From positions 54,821-118,820 of the forward strand of contig WRAJ01000001.1 in the NCBI GenBank assembly GCA_009780245.1: a DNA stretch of 64,000 nucleotides, in the 5' to 3' direction. The translations under genes were made by a program, and so were the position numbers. Below are positions 16,610 to 24,950 of the stretch, piece by piece. The stretch comes from Turicibacter sp. Its GTDB lineage: Bacteria; Bacillota_I; Bacilli_A; MOL361; Turicibacteraceae. The notes under the pieces are model-generated. The model made no database searches. It was not told where the DNA came from and saw only the letters and a list, made by a program, of their open reading frames with translations. The first letter of the stretch is position 1. The number at the start of each line of letters is the position of its first letter.

Positions 16610-17716
16610 ATGAAAATGAAAAAATTAGGATGTACATTTGGATTAGTTTTATTGGTGTTGGTCGGCTGTGAAAACGCGATTGATACTTCCGTCTGTCCTG
16701 AGCCGGTCAACGATTTAGTGCACGAGCGCATAGAGCTTTCCATGGACACCCCCGTTCAGATTAGAATTTTTGATATCGCATGCTCTGGCGCTGACAATGA
16801 TGATCCGCGCTGTGAGTTACTTGACGAGGCGTTTACGTTGATCTTTGACTTAGAGACGCGTTTGACGGTCAATGACGTCGGGGGTGAAGTAGAACGGATC
16901 AATGAGATGGCTGGCATTTCGCCGGTTGAAGTGGCATCTGATACTTTTTACTTGATTGAACGATCAATTTACTATTCGCTTTATTCAGAGGGTTTATTTA
17001 ATGCGACCATTGGGCCCGTGACGAACCTATGGCGCATTGGGATGGAAGGCGCGCGACGGCCTGATGATACCGAGATTTCCGCGGTACTACCTTTATTAGA
17101 TCCCACCCGCGTCGTGATGGACGCCGAAGCAAGTACGGTGTTTTTAGAAGAAGCAGGGATGCGTTTGGATTTAGGGGCCATTGCGAAAGGGTTCATGGCG
17201 GATGAAGTCGCTGCGCTATTGACGAGCAACGGGGTTTGCCGCGCGATGATTACGATCGGTGGCGAAGTACTGGCAGTTGGCGGACGTTACGATGGGACGC
17301 CGTTTAGAGTGGGTATTCATTCACCATTCCCGGAATTGCATGGTCGAACGTTAGTCGGTGTTGTGCCGACTTATAACCGAGCGGTCCTTAGTTCTGGGAC
17401 GTACAATCGCTTTTTTGTCGATCCAGAAACGGACGTCGTGTATCATCATATTTTTGATGCACGAACCGGCTTTCCGTTTGACAACGACATCGTGGGAATC
17501 ACGATCATCGCGGATACAGGGTTACTCGGTGAAGTTTACACAACAATTGTCTTTGCTTTAGGCATTGAAGAAGGATTAGCCTACGTCGAAGCACATCCGG
17601 GTATCGAGGTGGTGCTCATTAGCCAAGACGGTGGTATCTATTTGTCATCGGGCTTAGAAGGCGGCTTTGAACTGGAGCCTTCGATCGCCGATGACTTTGA
17701 AATCCGCACCCCGTAA
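16610..17716 (+). CDS. apbE: FAD:protein FMN transferase lipoprotein (ApbE family)
   Basis: This enzyme covalently attaches FMN from FAD to Thr in the [ST]GATxT motif of secreted flavoproteins. 368 residues with lipobox LVGC (Cys20) put it on the outer face of the membrane. Family landmarks: VNDVGGEVERINEMAG, DLGAIAKGFMADEV, MITIGGEVLAVGG, GTYNRFFVD...HHIFDARTGFP. The usual metal-binding (A)DxxST near the end reads GEVYTT here, with Glu and Thr substitutions; whether that affects activity is unknown. ATG 16610 is nine bases after GATAGG; an in-frame TTG at 16601 would spoil the spacing. The obvious substrates are the flavoproteins at 11265 and 17781. Confidence 0.92.
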   Translation: MKMKKLGCTFGLVLLVLVGCENAIDTSVCPEPVNDLVHERIELSMDTPVQIRIFDIACSGADNDDPRCELLDEAFTLIFDLETRLTVNDVGGEVERINEMAGISPVEVASDTFYLIERSIYYSLYSEGLFNATIGPVTNLWRIGMEGARRPDDTEISAVLPLLDPTRVVMDAEASTVFLEEAGMRLDLGAIAKGFMADEVAALLTSNGVCRAMITIGGEVLAVGGRYDGTPFRVGIHSPFPELHGRTLVGVVPTYNRAVLSSGTYNRFFVDPETDVVYHHIFDARTGFPFDNDIVGITIIADTGLLGEVYTTIVFALGIEEGLAYVEAHPGIEVVLISQDGGIYLSSGLEGGFELEPSIADDFEIRTP

Positions 17717-17728
17717 ATGAAAGCATAT

Positions 17729-17768
17729 AAAAAATGGTAGCCGTATGTAAAATGGCTACCATTTTTAT
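17729..17768. terminator. Bidirectional terminator between convergent apbE and flavoprotein 3
   Basis: AAAAATGGTAGCC (17730-17742) pairs perfectly with GGCTACCATTTTT (17754-17766). Confidence 0.92.
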
Positions 17769-17780
17769 ATTGTTTAGTTT

Positions 17781-19529
17781 TTAATCCAACTCAGACGCTG
17801 CTATTTGTCCAGCGATGCGTCCGAATACGATAATATCCGTTAACGCATTACCACCTAAGCGGTTAGCACCGTGGATACCACCAACGATCTCGCCTGCTGC
17901 GTATAAACCAGGAATCGCTTCACCTGCCGCGTTTAGAACACGCGTCTGCGCATCAATGCGTACCCCGCCCATCGTATGATGAATCGATGGTGTAATCGAT
18001 AAGGCGTAGAACGGCCCTTCAGCAAAATCTTGGCTCATCACTTCACGACCGAAGTCAGTGTCCTCGTCGCTTGCAACCATTTCACGGTATGCTTCCATGG
18101 TGGCAACGAACGCCTCTGCATCAATGCCTAGCGCCTCTGCCAACTCTTCAAGCGTTTCACCATAGACAGCAAAACCAGCATTAATGACGCGATCTAACGT
18201 AGCGTTATTCTCTCTCATATCACCGTTAGTGATCAAGAACGCATCCGTATCTGGCTGAGCTAAGATCGCTGCTGCTACCACATCGCGCGTTTCTAATTCA
18301 TGCACAAAGCGCACCCCTTCGTTGTTAACGATAATCGCACCGTCAGAACGGAACGCTTCTGTAAACATGTATCCCGTCTCACGATCTGTCGTCGGGTGTG
18401 TTTGAATTTCTACCATGTCAACTAAATCAGCACCAAGATCGGCAGCCATTTGGATCACTAAGCCATCCGCACCGCTATGGTTAGTAGTGAAATAACCAGC
18501 TAAATCCGGATCGTAATATTCAATCATTTCTGGGTTAGCACCAAAGCCACCCGAAGCTAAAATCGTAGCCGCCGCCGTTACCGTGAATTCGTCACCCGTT
18601 GCCACGTCCTCAACAAGCACACCAATTACCGTGTCGCCTTCCGTTAAAATAGCCGTTACTTCGCTGTTTAACAGGATATCCACGCCTAACGCTTCTGCAC
18701 GATCCGTTAACACCTCAACCATGATTGGCCCAGCTGGCGACCCGTCTACCGGACGGTGAGTACGGTTAACCGTTTGCCCACCAAACGGTGTCACGTTATC
18801 TAAACCAGCCCCTAAATCATTGATCCAATGAACCGCATCTGCTGAATAATCAACCATGATTCTTAATAGCTCTTGATCGTTTGTCCCTTGACCACCCGTC
18901 AACGTATCTTCGAAGAACGAATCAACGTCGTCTTCAATGTCTAAAGCCGCTTGCAATTCAGTCTCAGAAGCGTTCATACCACCCGTTGCCCGTAACGTGT
19001 TTCCACCAACAATTGGCATTCTTTCTAATATAATCACACTCGCACCAGCTTCAGCCGCTTCAATCGCTGCTGCTAAACCAGCCCCACCAGCGCCAACAAT
19101 GACGATGTCTGCTTCTAAATCTTCAACGTCCGCGCCTTCAACAGCAACGTCACCTCTGAAATCATCTAGGTTGAGACCAGCAGCAACTAACGCCGCCGTA
19201 ATAGCTTCAATGATCCCATCGCTTGTTTCCGTTGCACCTGTCACCGCATCGACTTCGATGCTTTGATGCTCAATCACTAAATCAGGGATTTGATCAGCAG
19301 CAAGCTCACGAAACCCTTCCGTTTCATTAGCCACGTCAACCTCAATGTCAATGATGATACCGTCTTCGATGGTAACGGTCGCATAGACGTTTCCACCAAA
19401 CCCTTCACCAACACCTTCATAAGTAGAAGCACCAGCCTCTTCGTTTCCGTTATCGTTATCACAAGCAACAAAAACAAACAAAGCGAGCATCATCACAAAC
19501 AATGCCGCAATTTTTGTAAATTTCTTCAT
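17781..19529 (-). CDS. Extracellular fumarate reductase-like flavoprotein lipoprotein (FMN_bind + FAD_binding_2)
   Basis: A 582-residue lipoprotein (lipobox VFVAC, Cys23) with FMN_bind domain at about 35-115 (flavinylation motif TGATET, 97-102, Thr102) and a FAD_binding_2 domain with IVIVGAGGAGLAAAIEAAEAG. Unlike the two paralogues upstream, it keeps residues typical of flavocytochrome c fumarate reductases: HPTTD, ELETRD, SIHHTMGGV and GGIHGANRLGGN. Reduction of fumarate or a similar enoate outside the cell is therefore likely. The start is ATG 19529 (GTG at 19532 adjacent). It is convergent with apbE, its presumed maturation enzyme. It has a consensus promoter and a 5-prime leader with three 21-base repeats. 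Confidence 0.9.
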   Translation of the reverse strand: MKKFTKIAALFVMMLALFVFVACDNDNGNEEAGASTYEGVGEGFGGNVYATVTIEDGIIIDIEVDVANETEGFRELAADQIPDLVIEHQSIEVDAVTGATETSDGIIEAITAALVAAGLNLDDFRGDVAVEGADVEDLEADIVIVGAGGAGLAAAIEAAEAGASVIILERMPIVGGNTLRATGGMNASETELQAALDIEDDVDSFFEDTLTGGQGTNDQELLRIMVDYSADAVHWINDLGAGLDNVTPFGGQTVNRTHRPVDGSPAGPIMVEVLTDRAEALGVDILLNSEVTAILTEGDTVIGVLVEDVATGDEFTVTAAATILASGGFGANPEMIEYYDPDLAGYFTTNHSGADGLVIQMAADLGADLVDMVEIQTHPTTDRETGYMFTEAFRSDGAIIVNNEGVRFVHELETRDVVAAAILAQPDTDAFLITNGDMRENNATLDRVINAGFAVYGETLEELAEALGIDAEAFVATMEAYREMVASDEDTDFGREVMSQDFAEGPFYALSITPSIHHTMGGVRIDAQTRVLNAAGEAIPGLYAAGEIVGGIHGANRLGGNALTDIIVFGRIAGQIAASELD

Positions 19530-19556
19530 CACAAATCAACTTCCTTTCTTATCTTT

Positions 19557-19614
19557 CATTTCATTGAAAATCCATTACATTTCATTGAAAATCCATTACA
19601 TTTCATTGAAAATC
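19557..19614 (-). repeat. Three tandem 21-base palindromic repeats in the leader of flavoprotein 3
   Basis: Units at 19557-19577, 19578-19598 and 19599-19614 (partial) share catttcattgaaaatc. Each contains the near-palindrome TTTCATTGAAA. They lie between the predicted transcription start and the ribosome-binding site. Confidence 0.85.
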
Positions 19615-19644
19615 GTTCAATGTTGTCACAATAGCGACATCAGC

Positions 19645-19673
19645 ATTTTACTTCATTTTTTCACAATTGTCAA
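19645..19673 (-). promoter_or_regulatory. Promoter of flavoprotein 3
   Basis: On the minus strand TTGACA (19673-19668), 17 bases, TAAAAT (19650-19645). Confidence 0.88.
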
Positions 19674-19746
19674 GCGTTTTAAAATGTTAGTTTTTGCCTA
19701 AACTTGGCAGGTTGCACACCGCGATAAAAGTCGGTATTTTTTAAGA

Positions 19747-19775
19747 TTGAAGTTTCCCTCTTTTTCGAGTATAAT
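19747..19775 (+). promoter_or_regulatory. Promoter of ecfT-ribF
   Basis: TTGAAG (19747-19752), 17 bases, TATAAT (19770-19775). The -35 flank gattgaagttt and gagtataat recur in the murA promoter. Confidence 0.85.
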
Positions 19776-19819
19776 AAAAGGCATGGCATTTTGAGGTGCC
19801 TGTTTTAAGGAGCTTTATT

Positions 19820-20611
19820 ATGGTTAAAAACCTTTCAATTGGCCGCTATATGGAAACAAACTCAGTGATTCATCACCTAGATCCGCGTACAAAGCTGATC
19901 AGCGTTATTGGGTTTGTCGTTATTTTGTTGATGGCCTCTTCTTGGCAACACTACGTCGCACTGACTGCTTATACCTTCCTCATCATTTTTCTTACCCGAA
20001 TCCCCCTTACGATTTTTCTAAAAGGCATTAGACCACTACTAAGAATCATTCTTTTCACGGCGTTTCTTCAAGCCTTGTTTTCGGGTGGCGGCACCGTTTT
20101 TTGGTCGTGGGGCCCGTTTACTGTCTCGGAATTTGGCCTCAGAGGAGCAGGGGTTGTGGTGATGCGTTTTTCTTTGATTATCATGATGACCAGTACGGTT
20201 GGGTTGTCAACAAAACCAATGGATTTGACGGACGGAGTCGAGCGGTTATTAACCCCGCTGAAATGGTTCGACTTTGCCGTGCAGGATTTAGCGTTTATGA
20301 TGTCGATCGCCCTCCGGTTTATTCCGACGTTGTTTGACGAAGGGCATCGCTTGATGAAAGCGCAGGAATCACGCGGTGTGCAGTTTAATGAGGGGAATTT
20401 TTTTCAACGCATGAGAAAGCTTTTGCCGCTGTTTATTCCCATTTTTATGGGCTCTTTTAATCGCGCTCAGGAATTGGCAAATGCGCTTGATGTGCGTGGT
20501 TATGTGAGCACGGCAAAGCGGACAAAATTTCGTGTGACAAGGTTCAATGTCACGGATTTAGTGGCTGTGAGTAGCTTAGGTGTGCTAGCGTTAATTTATG
20601 TGATGTTTTAA
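19820..20611 (+). CDS. ecfT: Energy-coupling factor transporter transmembrane protein EcfT
   Basis: The membrane scaffold of an ECF vitamin importer, 263 residues with about five to six hydrophobic segments. The N-terminal SVIHHLDPRTKLI is typical, as are the two coupling-helix motifs with Arg-Gly: QESRGVQF and ALDVRGYV. These contact the ATPases. It starts at ATG 19820 after AAGGAGC. No ecfA ATPase or S-component gene lies nearby, which is unusual because ecfT normally follows ecfA1A2. It may be a second, dedicated EcfT. Directly upstream of ribF and beside the flavoprotein island, it plausibly serves riboflavin uptake, as EcfT does in the Listeria electron-transfer locus. Confidence 0.87.
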   Translation: MVKNLSIGRYMETNSVIHHLDPRTKLISVIGFVVILLMASSWQHYVALTAYTFLIIFLTRIPLTIFLKGIRPLLRIILFTAFLQALFSGGGTVFWSWGPFTVSEFGLRGAGVVVMRFSLIIMMTSTVGLSTKPMDLTDGVERLLTPLKWFDFAVQDLAFMMSIALRFIPTLFDEGHRLMKAQESRGVQFNEGNFFQRMRKLLPLFIPIFMGSFNRAQELANALDVRGYVSTAKRTKFRVTRFNVTDLVAVSSLGVLALIYVMF

Positions 20612-20627
20612 AGTGTAGGTGTTAAGT

Positions 20628-21539
20628 GTGGAAGTTGTGAACATTGAAAAATTACGGGAACTGAAAGAAACGTTTTCCGTGGCCATCGGCTTTTTTGACG
20701 GTGTGCATCTAGGGCATCAAAAAGTCATCCAGCAAGCGATTGACATTGCCCGAAAAAATCAAATCAAAAGCGTCGTGATGACGTTTGCTCAAAGCCCAAA
20801 AGTAGCACTTGGGCAAGCTGAAAACGAGGGATACGTGACCCCAACAACAGAAAAATGTCGCATTCTTAAAACCATGTCCGTCGATTACGTCCTTGTGATT
20901 GAATGTGATGCAACCTTTTTGAGTTTGACTGCCGAAACATTTGTCAACGACTACCTGTTAAGCATCGGAGCGCGCGCAGTCTGTATCGGATTCGATTTTA
21001 AATTTGGGCGTGGCGGAGCCGGGAATGCACAGCTTTTATCGACCTATGACGCGTTTGAAACAAGCGTTTCGGATGCTGTCCTCATGGACGGGGAGAAGGT
21101 ATCGACAACTAACATTAAACAGTGCTTAAAAAAAGGAGACTTAGCGGCAGTGAATCAAATGCTAGGACGTCCTCTGTCTGTCAGTGGGGAAGTGGTACGT
21201 GGTAAACAGTTTGGCCGTACGATTGGTTTTCCGACTGCCAATCTGAAAATAGCCGCCGATCAACTGTTTCACTTGCGCGGGGTTTATGCCACGAACAGCT
21301 ACATTGGCGGGGTGCGTTATAGTAGCATGACTAATGTGGGGTACAACCCGACGGCGAACTTCGTGAATCAGCTTTCGATAGAGACGTATGTTTTTGATTT
21401 TGACGAAGACATTTACGGCCAAACATTACGTGTTGAATTTATTAATAAAATGCGCGATGAGGTCAAGTTTAACGGGTTAGATGCACTCGTTGATCAGCTT
21501 GAAAAAGACAAAGCAAACGTTGCAAAACTCTTCAGCTAA
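20628..21539 (+). CDS. ribF: Bifunctional riboflavin kinase / FAD synthetase
   Basis: Converts riboflavin to FMN and then FAD. N-terminal adenylyltransferase domain: GFFDGVHLGHQKVI, GFDFKFGRGGAG. C-terminal riboflavin kinase domain from about 180: GRTIGFPTANL, NVGYNPT, ETYVFDFDEDIYGQ. The length of about 303 residues is normal. GTG codons at 20619 and 20628 are both possible; TAGG at 20616-20619 is spaced for 20628. It follows ecfT by 16 bases, so uptake and cofactor synthesis are probably co-transcribed and could feed the ApbE-dependent proteins next door. Confidence 0.93.
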   Translation: MEVVNIEKLRELKETFSVAIGFFDGVHLGHQKVIQQAIDIARKNQIKSVVMTFAQSPKVALGQAENEGYVTPTTEKCRILKTMSVDYVLVIECDATFLSLTAETFVNDYLLSIGARAVCIGFDFKFGRGGAGNAQLLSTYDAFETSVSDAVLMDGEKVSTTNIKQCLKKGDLAAVNQMLGRPLSVSGEVVRGKQFGRTIGFPTANLKIAADQLFHLRGVYATNSYIGGVRYSSMTNVGYNPTANFVNQLSIETYVFDFDEDIYGQTLRVEFINKMRDEVKFNGLDALVDQLEKDKANVAKLFS

Positions 21540-21606
21540 TTTGTCGATCTAGTTATTAAATGTAAAAATTTGGCATATATTAGTGACACAGGCGCAACAT
21601 TTAGGA

Positions 21607-21635
21607 TTGAAGTTTGCATGTGTTTGGAGTATAAT
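21607..21635 (+). promoter_or_regulatory. Promoter of murA
   Basis: TTGAAG (21607-21612), 17 bases, TATAAT (21630-21635). Confidence 0.85.
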
Positions 21636-21670
21636 ATTAACGATGTCTATTAGTGTCGAAGGGACGAATG

Positions 21671-22936
21671 ATGATGGAATTAATTAAAATTGAAGGCGGG
21701 CGACCGCTATCGGGTACAGTTAAAATTGATAGTGCAAAGAATAGCACAGTGGCACTGATCCCAGCGTCTATTTTAGCTGAATCTCCGGTGACGCTTGAAA
21801 ACATCCCCAGCATTGTGGATGTGGAGCGTTTGGGCGAAATGATTGAACAATTAGGTGGCACTTATCGCTACGACGGTGACGATGATGAAGACTTCATCAT
21901 CGACCCAACAAACTTACAAAACATACCGTTACTAGAAGGACCGGTGACCCAATTACGCGCCTCTTATTATTTTTTAGGCGCTCTGTTAGCAAAGTTTAAA
22001 GAAGTAAAAATTGGCATGCCAGGCGGTTGCTATTTAGGACCGCGACCAATCGACTTACATTTAAAAGGCTTTGAAGCCCTTGGTGCGACCATTGAGCAAG
22101 AGGGCGGTACGATTTATATGAGGGCCGAAAGGTTAAAGGGTGCGAAAATTTACCTGGATTTTCCATCGGTGGGTGCCACGATTAACATTATGATCGCAGC
22201 AAGTAAAGCCGAGGGGACGACCGTGATCGAAAACGCGGCGAAAGAGCCTGAGATTGTCGATCTTTCTAATTTATTAAATAATATGGGGGCAAAGATCCGT
22301 GGTGCGGGTACCGATGAGATCCGTATTCAAGGGGTCGACCGCTTAAGGGGAACCCGCCATGCGATTATTCCTGATCGCATTGAAGCAGGGACCTATATCG
22401 CATTGGCTGCAGCCGCAGCCGAAGAAGTTAAAATTGACAACATTATCCCCACCCATCTAGATGCCTTAATCTCTAAACTACAAGAGATGGGCGTTGACAT
22501 TGAAATTAATACCGATTCAGTTACTGTTCGCGGGGGGAAAGCATTGAAGGCGGTTGATTTTAAAACGAGCATTTACCCTGGTTTGGCGACCGATTTGCAA
22601 CAGCCACTGGTTACGTTGGTGACACAATCTGACGGTGTCGGTATGGTTGAAGATACGATTTATTCCGATCGGTTTAGAAATTGCTACGAGTTGAATAAGA
22701 TGGGCGCGAACATTCGTGTGCAAGGCAATTCAGCCATTATTCAAGGTGCGACGCCGCTTCGTGGTGCGCGGGTCATGGCAACGGATTTGCGCGCAGGCGC
22801 ATCATTAGTCATCGCTGCACTTATTGCCGAAGGAGTAACAGAAATTGGCAACACGTATCACATTGATCGTGGCTATTCCAACATCGAAGAGAAATTGACC
22901 AACCTTGGTGCAAAAATTTGGCGTGAGAAGGAATAG
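21671..22936 (+). CDS. murA: UDP-N-acetylglucosamine 1-carboxyvinyltransferase
   Basis: First committed step of peptidoglycan synthesis: transfer of enolpyruvate from PEP to UDP-GlcNAc. About 422 residues with the inside-out alpha/beta barrel repeats ([41 protein letters not shown]). Catalytic Cys is in [12 protein letters not shown], so the enzyme is of the fosfomycin-sensitive type by that residue. Three consecutive ATGs (21668, 21671, 21674) follow AAGGGA; the exact one is uncertain. It is monocistronic by promoter and spacing. Confidence 0.93.
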   Translation: MMELIKIEGGRPLSGTVKIDSAKNSTVALIPASILAESPVTLENIPSIVDVERLGEMIEQLGGTYRYDGDDDEDFIIDPTNLQNIPLLEGPVTQLRASYYFLGALLAKFKEVKIGMPGGCYLGPRPIDLHLKGFEALGATIEQEGGTIYMRAERLKGAKIYLDFPSVGATINIMIAASKAEGTTVIENAAKEPEIVDLSNLLNNMGAKIRGAGTDEIRIQGVDRLRGTRHAIIPDRIEAGTYIALAAAAAEEVKIDNIIPTHLDALISKLQEMGVDIEINTDSVTVRGGKALKAVDFKTSIYPGLATDLQQPLVTLVTQSDGVGMVEDTIYSDRFRNCYELNKMGANIRVQGNSAIIQGATPLRGARVMATDLRAGASLVIAALIAEGVTEIGNTYHIDRGYSNIEEKLTNLGAKIWREKE

Positions 22937-22947
22937 TGAAAAAACAG

Positions 22948-22976
22948 TTGATTTTTAGATTGGAATCTAGTATAAT
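22948..22976 (+). promoter_or_regulatory. Promoter of rpmE
   Basis: TTGATT (22948-22953), 17 bases, TATAAT (22971-22976). Confidence 0.85.
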
Positions 22977-23076
22977 GTTCTAGTTGTAATAAAAACAAAA
23001 GACTTTCTCTGGTAGACCAGTCAATCCAAAGCTATTGTTGTAGCGCTTATACCAGGGTTCAAGGAGTGTAAAGAAG

Positions 23077-23286
23077 ATGAAAAAAGGCATTCACCCAGAA
23101 TATAACCGCGTAACCGTAACGTGTACAACGTGCGGAAATGCATTTGAAAGTGGATCAGTAAAAGAAGAAATTCGTATTGATACTTGTTCAAATTGTCACC
23201 CATTCTATACGGGACGTCAAAAGTTTGCGCAAGCTGATGGGCGTATCGAACGCTTCAACAAGAAGTATAACATGGCTAACAAGTAA
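23077..23286 (+). CDS. rpmE: 50S ribosomal protein L31, zinc-binding type
   Basis: A 69-residue ribosomal protein: [34 protein letters not shown] and the C-terminal RIERFNKKY are diagnostic. The CxxC pairs (Cys16/Cys19 and Cys37/Cys40) mark the zinc-containing form rather than the zinc-independent RpmE2. AAGGAGTG precedes ATG 23077. It has its own promoter and terminator. Confidence 0.96.
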   Translation: MKKGIHPEYNRVTVTCTTCGNAFESGSVKEEIRIDTCSNCHPFYTGRQKFAQADGRIERFNKKYNMANK

Positions 23287-23294
23287 GAAGTTCG

Positions 23295-23322
23295 AGAACT
23301 CCCCTAGCGGGAGTTTTCTTTC
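23295..23322 (+). terminator. Terminator after rpmE
   Basis: AACTCCC-CTAGC-GGGAGTT followed by TTCTTTC. Confidence 0.88.
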
Positions 23323-23470
23323 GTTATATACAAGTTTGTCGCTGTGTTATATACAACTTGTAACCGTCAGAGTGGTATTTAAATTTAACAATTGCATCAA
23401 AATCTAATGAATTCACCGATTAAAAATGCTATAATGCTAAAAGAGCAAAAAAAGCTTGGAGGATAACATC

Positions 23471-23896
23471 ATGAAGAGAAGGTTAATGATCAGTAATGTG
23501 ATCTCAGGAATTATTTTTGGCTTAGTCTATTATTTTATTTTTGAAGACGATTTAATTGAAACATTATTGGTGACGTTAGGTTTTATTATCCTTTCGACCC
23601 TCATTGAGATCGTTTTAGTCAGAATGAGAAAAAAGCGAACGTCAACTGAGGTGGTCGTTGCTGATGAGGGACAAGTACTGGATTTTGTTCGTGCGATTGG
23701 TGGCAGTGGGAACATTGAATCCGTCAGCCATGAAGTTTCGCGTGTTAAAGTCACGCTCAAAGACGTTGATTTGATCGATCAAGATCAGTTAAACGATTTA
23801 GCGCTTGAAGGGGCGTTTTTATCCGGAAATCAATTACAAGCCACTTTTGGCAAGCAGGCTGAGTACATTGCCGCTAAAATAAACGAAAAACTTTGA
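23471..23896 (+). CDS. Membrane protein with a cysteine-less PTS EIIB-like domain
   Basis: 141 residues. Two hydrophobic segments at about 8-50 are followed by a basic stop (RMRKKR) and a C-terminal domain resembling the glucose-type PTS EIIB fold (VLDFVRAIGGSGNIESVSHEVSRVKVTLKDVD...LQATFGKQAEYIAAKI). In true EIIB the segment around SHEVSRVK reads DACATRLR, with the phosphorylated Cys; here that Cys is replaced, so phosphotransfer is not expected. ATG 23471 follows TTGGAGG. No PTS genes are nearby. A sensor or adaptor role is possible but unproven. Confidence 0.72.
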   Translation: MKRRLMISNVISGIIFGLVYYFIFEDDLIETLLVTLGFIILSTLIEIVLVRMRKKRTSTEVVVADEGQVLDFVRAIGGSGNIESVSHEVSRVKVTLKDVDLIDQDQLNDLALEGAFLSGNQLQATFGKQAEYIAAKINEKL

Positions 23897-23902
23897 AAAA
23901 TA

Positions 23903-23932
23903 TTGGATTTTGTGGTTTGAGAATGATATAAT
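23903..23932 (+). promoter_or_regulatory. Promoter of the vanY-like gene
   Basis: TTGGAT (23903-23908), 18 bases, TATAAT (23927-23932). Confidence 0.7.
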
Positions 23933-24007
23933 ACAGAATTGTGTATCATAGAAATTAACGGGAATGCTACTTGAGCTACGAAGTAGCAGGGAAAAGAGGT
24001 ATTAAAC

Positions 24008-24889
24008 ATGGCAATGGATGAAGAGACAAGAGCTAGGTATAAGAAGTGGAAAAGAAAAAAGATGTTCAAAAAGTTTGGTGTGCCTGTTGTATTAACGTCT
24101 GTGTTTGTTTTTGCTCTGCTTTTTAGGACCGTACTTCAAAACCTTGGCATACCGATTGAATTTATTCCACCGGTGATCAGTAATTTACTATCGGATAATG
24201 ATTCAGAAAATACCATTACGGTTAACGGCGACGCAGTTTATGGACCGGTTGAGTTTTGTGGCTTTGCTGACCCTGAGTTAGCAACGCTCATCCCAGCAGA
24301 AGAGGCGTTATCCTACTTAGCGATAGTGAATCGTTGTTACCGTGTTGCCAGTGATTTCTCGCCGCATGATTTAGCCATTGTCAACGTCGCAGGCGTTAAT
24401 TTCCCTTGGGATGCAACGGTGCATCATTTAAGAGAGGACGTCGCGCGTGCAACAGAGGCGTTATTTGCAGAGGCTGAAGCAAATGGTTTATCGTTACTCA
24501 TGTCAAGCGGGTATCGCTCTTATGCGATGCAAATCGGTTATCACGAAAATGCCATCCTCCGTGCGGGTGGCGATGTGGAATTAGCAAGGCGTTATAGTGC
24601 GGTTCCAGGACACAGTGAACATCAGCTTGGCTTAGCGGTCGATTTAACAACACCTCTGCTAGAACATGTGGGGTGGTTAGATGCTAGCTTTGCAAACACA
24701 CCAGAAGGGGTTTGGGTTCGTGATAATGCGCACCACTTTGGTTTTATTGCGAGTTTCCCTTACGGCAGAGAAGAAGACACGGCGATTGTTTACGAGCCGT
24801 GGCACATTCGCTACGTTGGGATAGAAGTCGCAACCGAGATGTTTAATAATAATTTGATTTTAGAAGAATTCTTATGGTACAACCAGTAG
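24008..24889 (+). CDS. D-alanyl-D-alanine carboxypeptidase, VanY/M15B family, membrane-anchored
   Basis: A zinc metallopeptidase that trims terminal D-Ala from peptidoglycan stem peptides. 293 residues: N-terminal basic tail and one membrane anchor (VPVVLTSVFVFALLFRTVL, about 24-42), then the M15B catalytic domain with SSGYRSYAMQ, the zinc motif SEHQLGLAVDL (His and Asp) and EPWHIRYVG (second zinc His). ATG 24008 follows AGAGG by eight bases. A role in cell-wall remodelling rather than vancomycin resistance is assumed, as no vanHAX genes are present. Confidence 0.9.
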   Translation: MAMDEETRARYKKWKRKKMFKKFGVPVVLTSVFVFALLFRTVLQNLGIPIEFIPPVISNLLSDNDSENTITVNGDAVYGPVEFCGFADPELATLIPAEEALSYLAIVNRCYRVASDFSPHDLAIVNVAGVNFPWDATVHHLREDVARATEALFAEAEANGLSLLMSSGYRSYAMQIGYHENAILRAGGDVELARRYSAVPGHSEHQLGLAVDLTTPLLEHVGWLDASFANTPEGVWVRDNAHHFGFIASFPYGREEDTAIVYEPWHIRYVGIEVATEMFNNNLILEEFLWYNQ

Positions 24890-24950
24890 GGCTTAAACAT
24901 AAAAATTGCTGTTAGGGTAGGGGATGATAGAGAGAAGAGAGGCGTTTAAA

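Noticed and set aside
24008..24889. Vancomycin resistance gene
   Set aside because: VanY-type fold, but no vanH, vanA or vanX nearby; a housekeeping carboxypeptidase is more likely.
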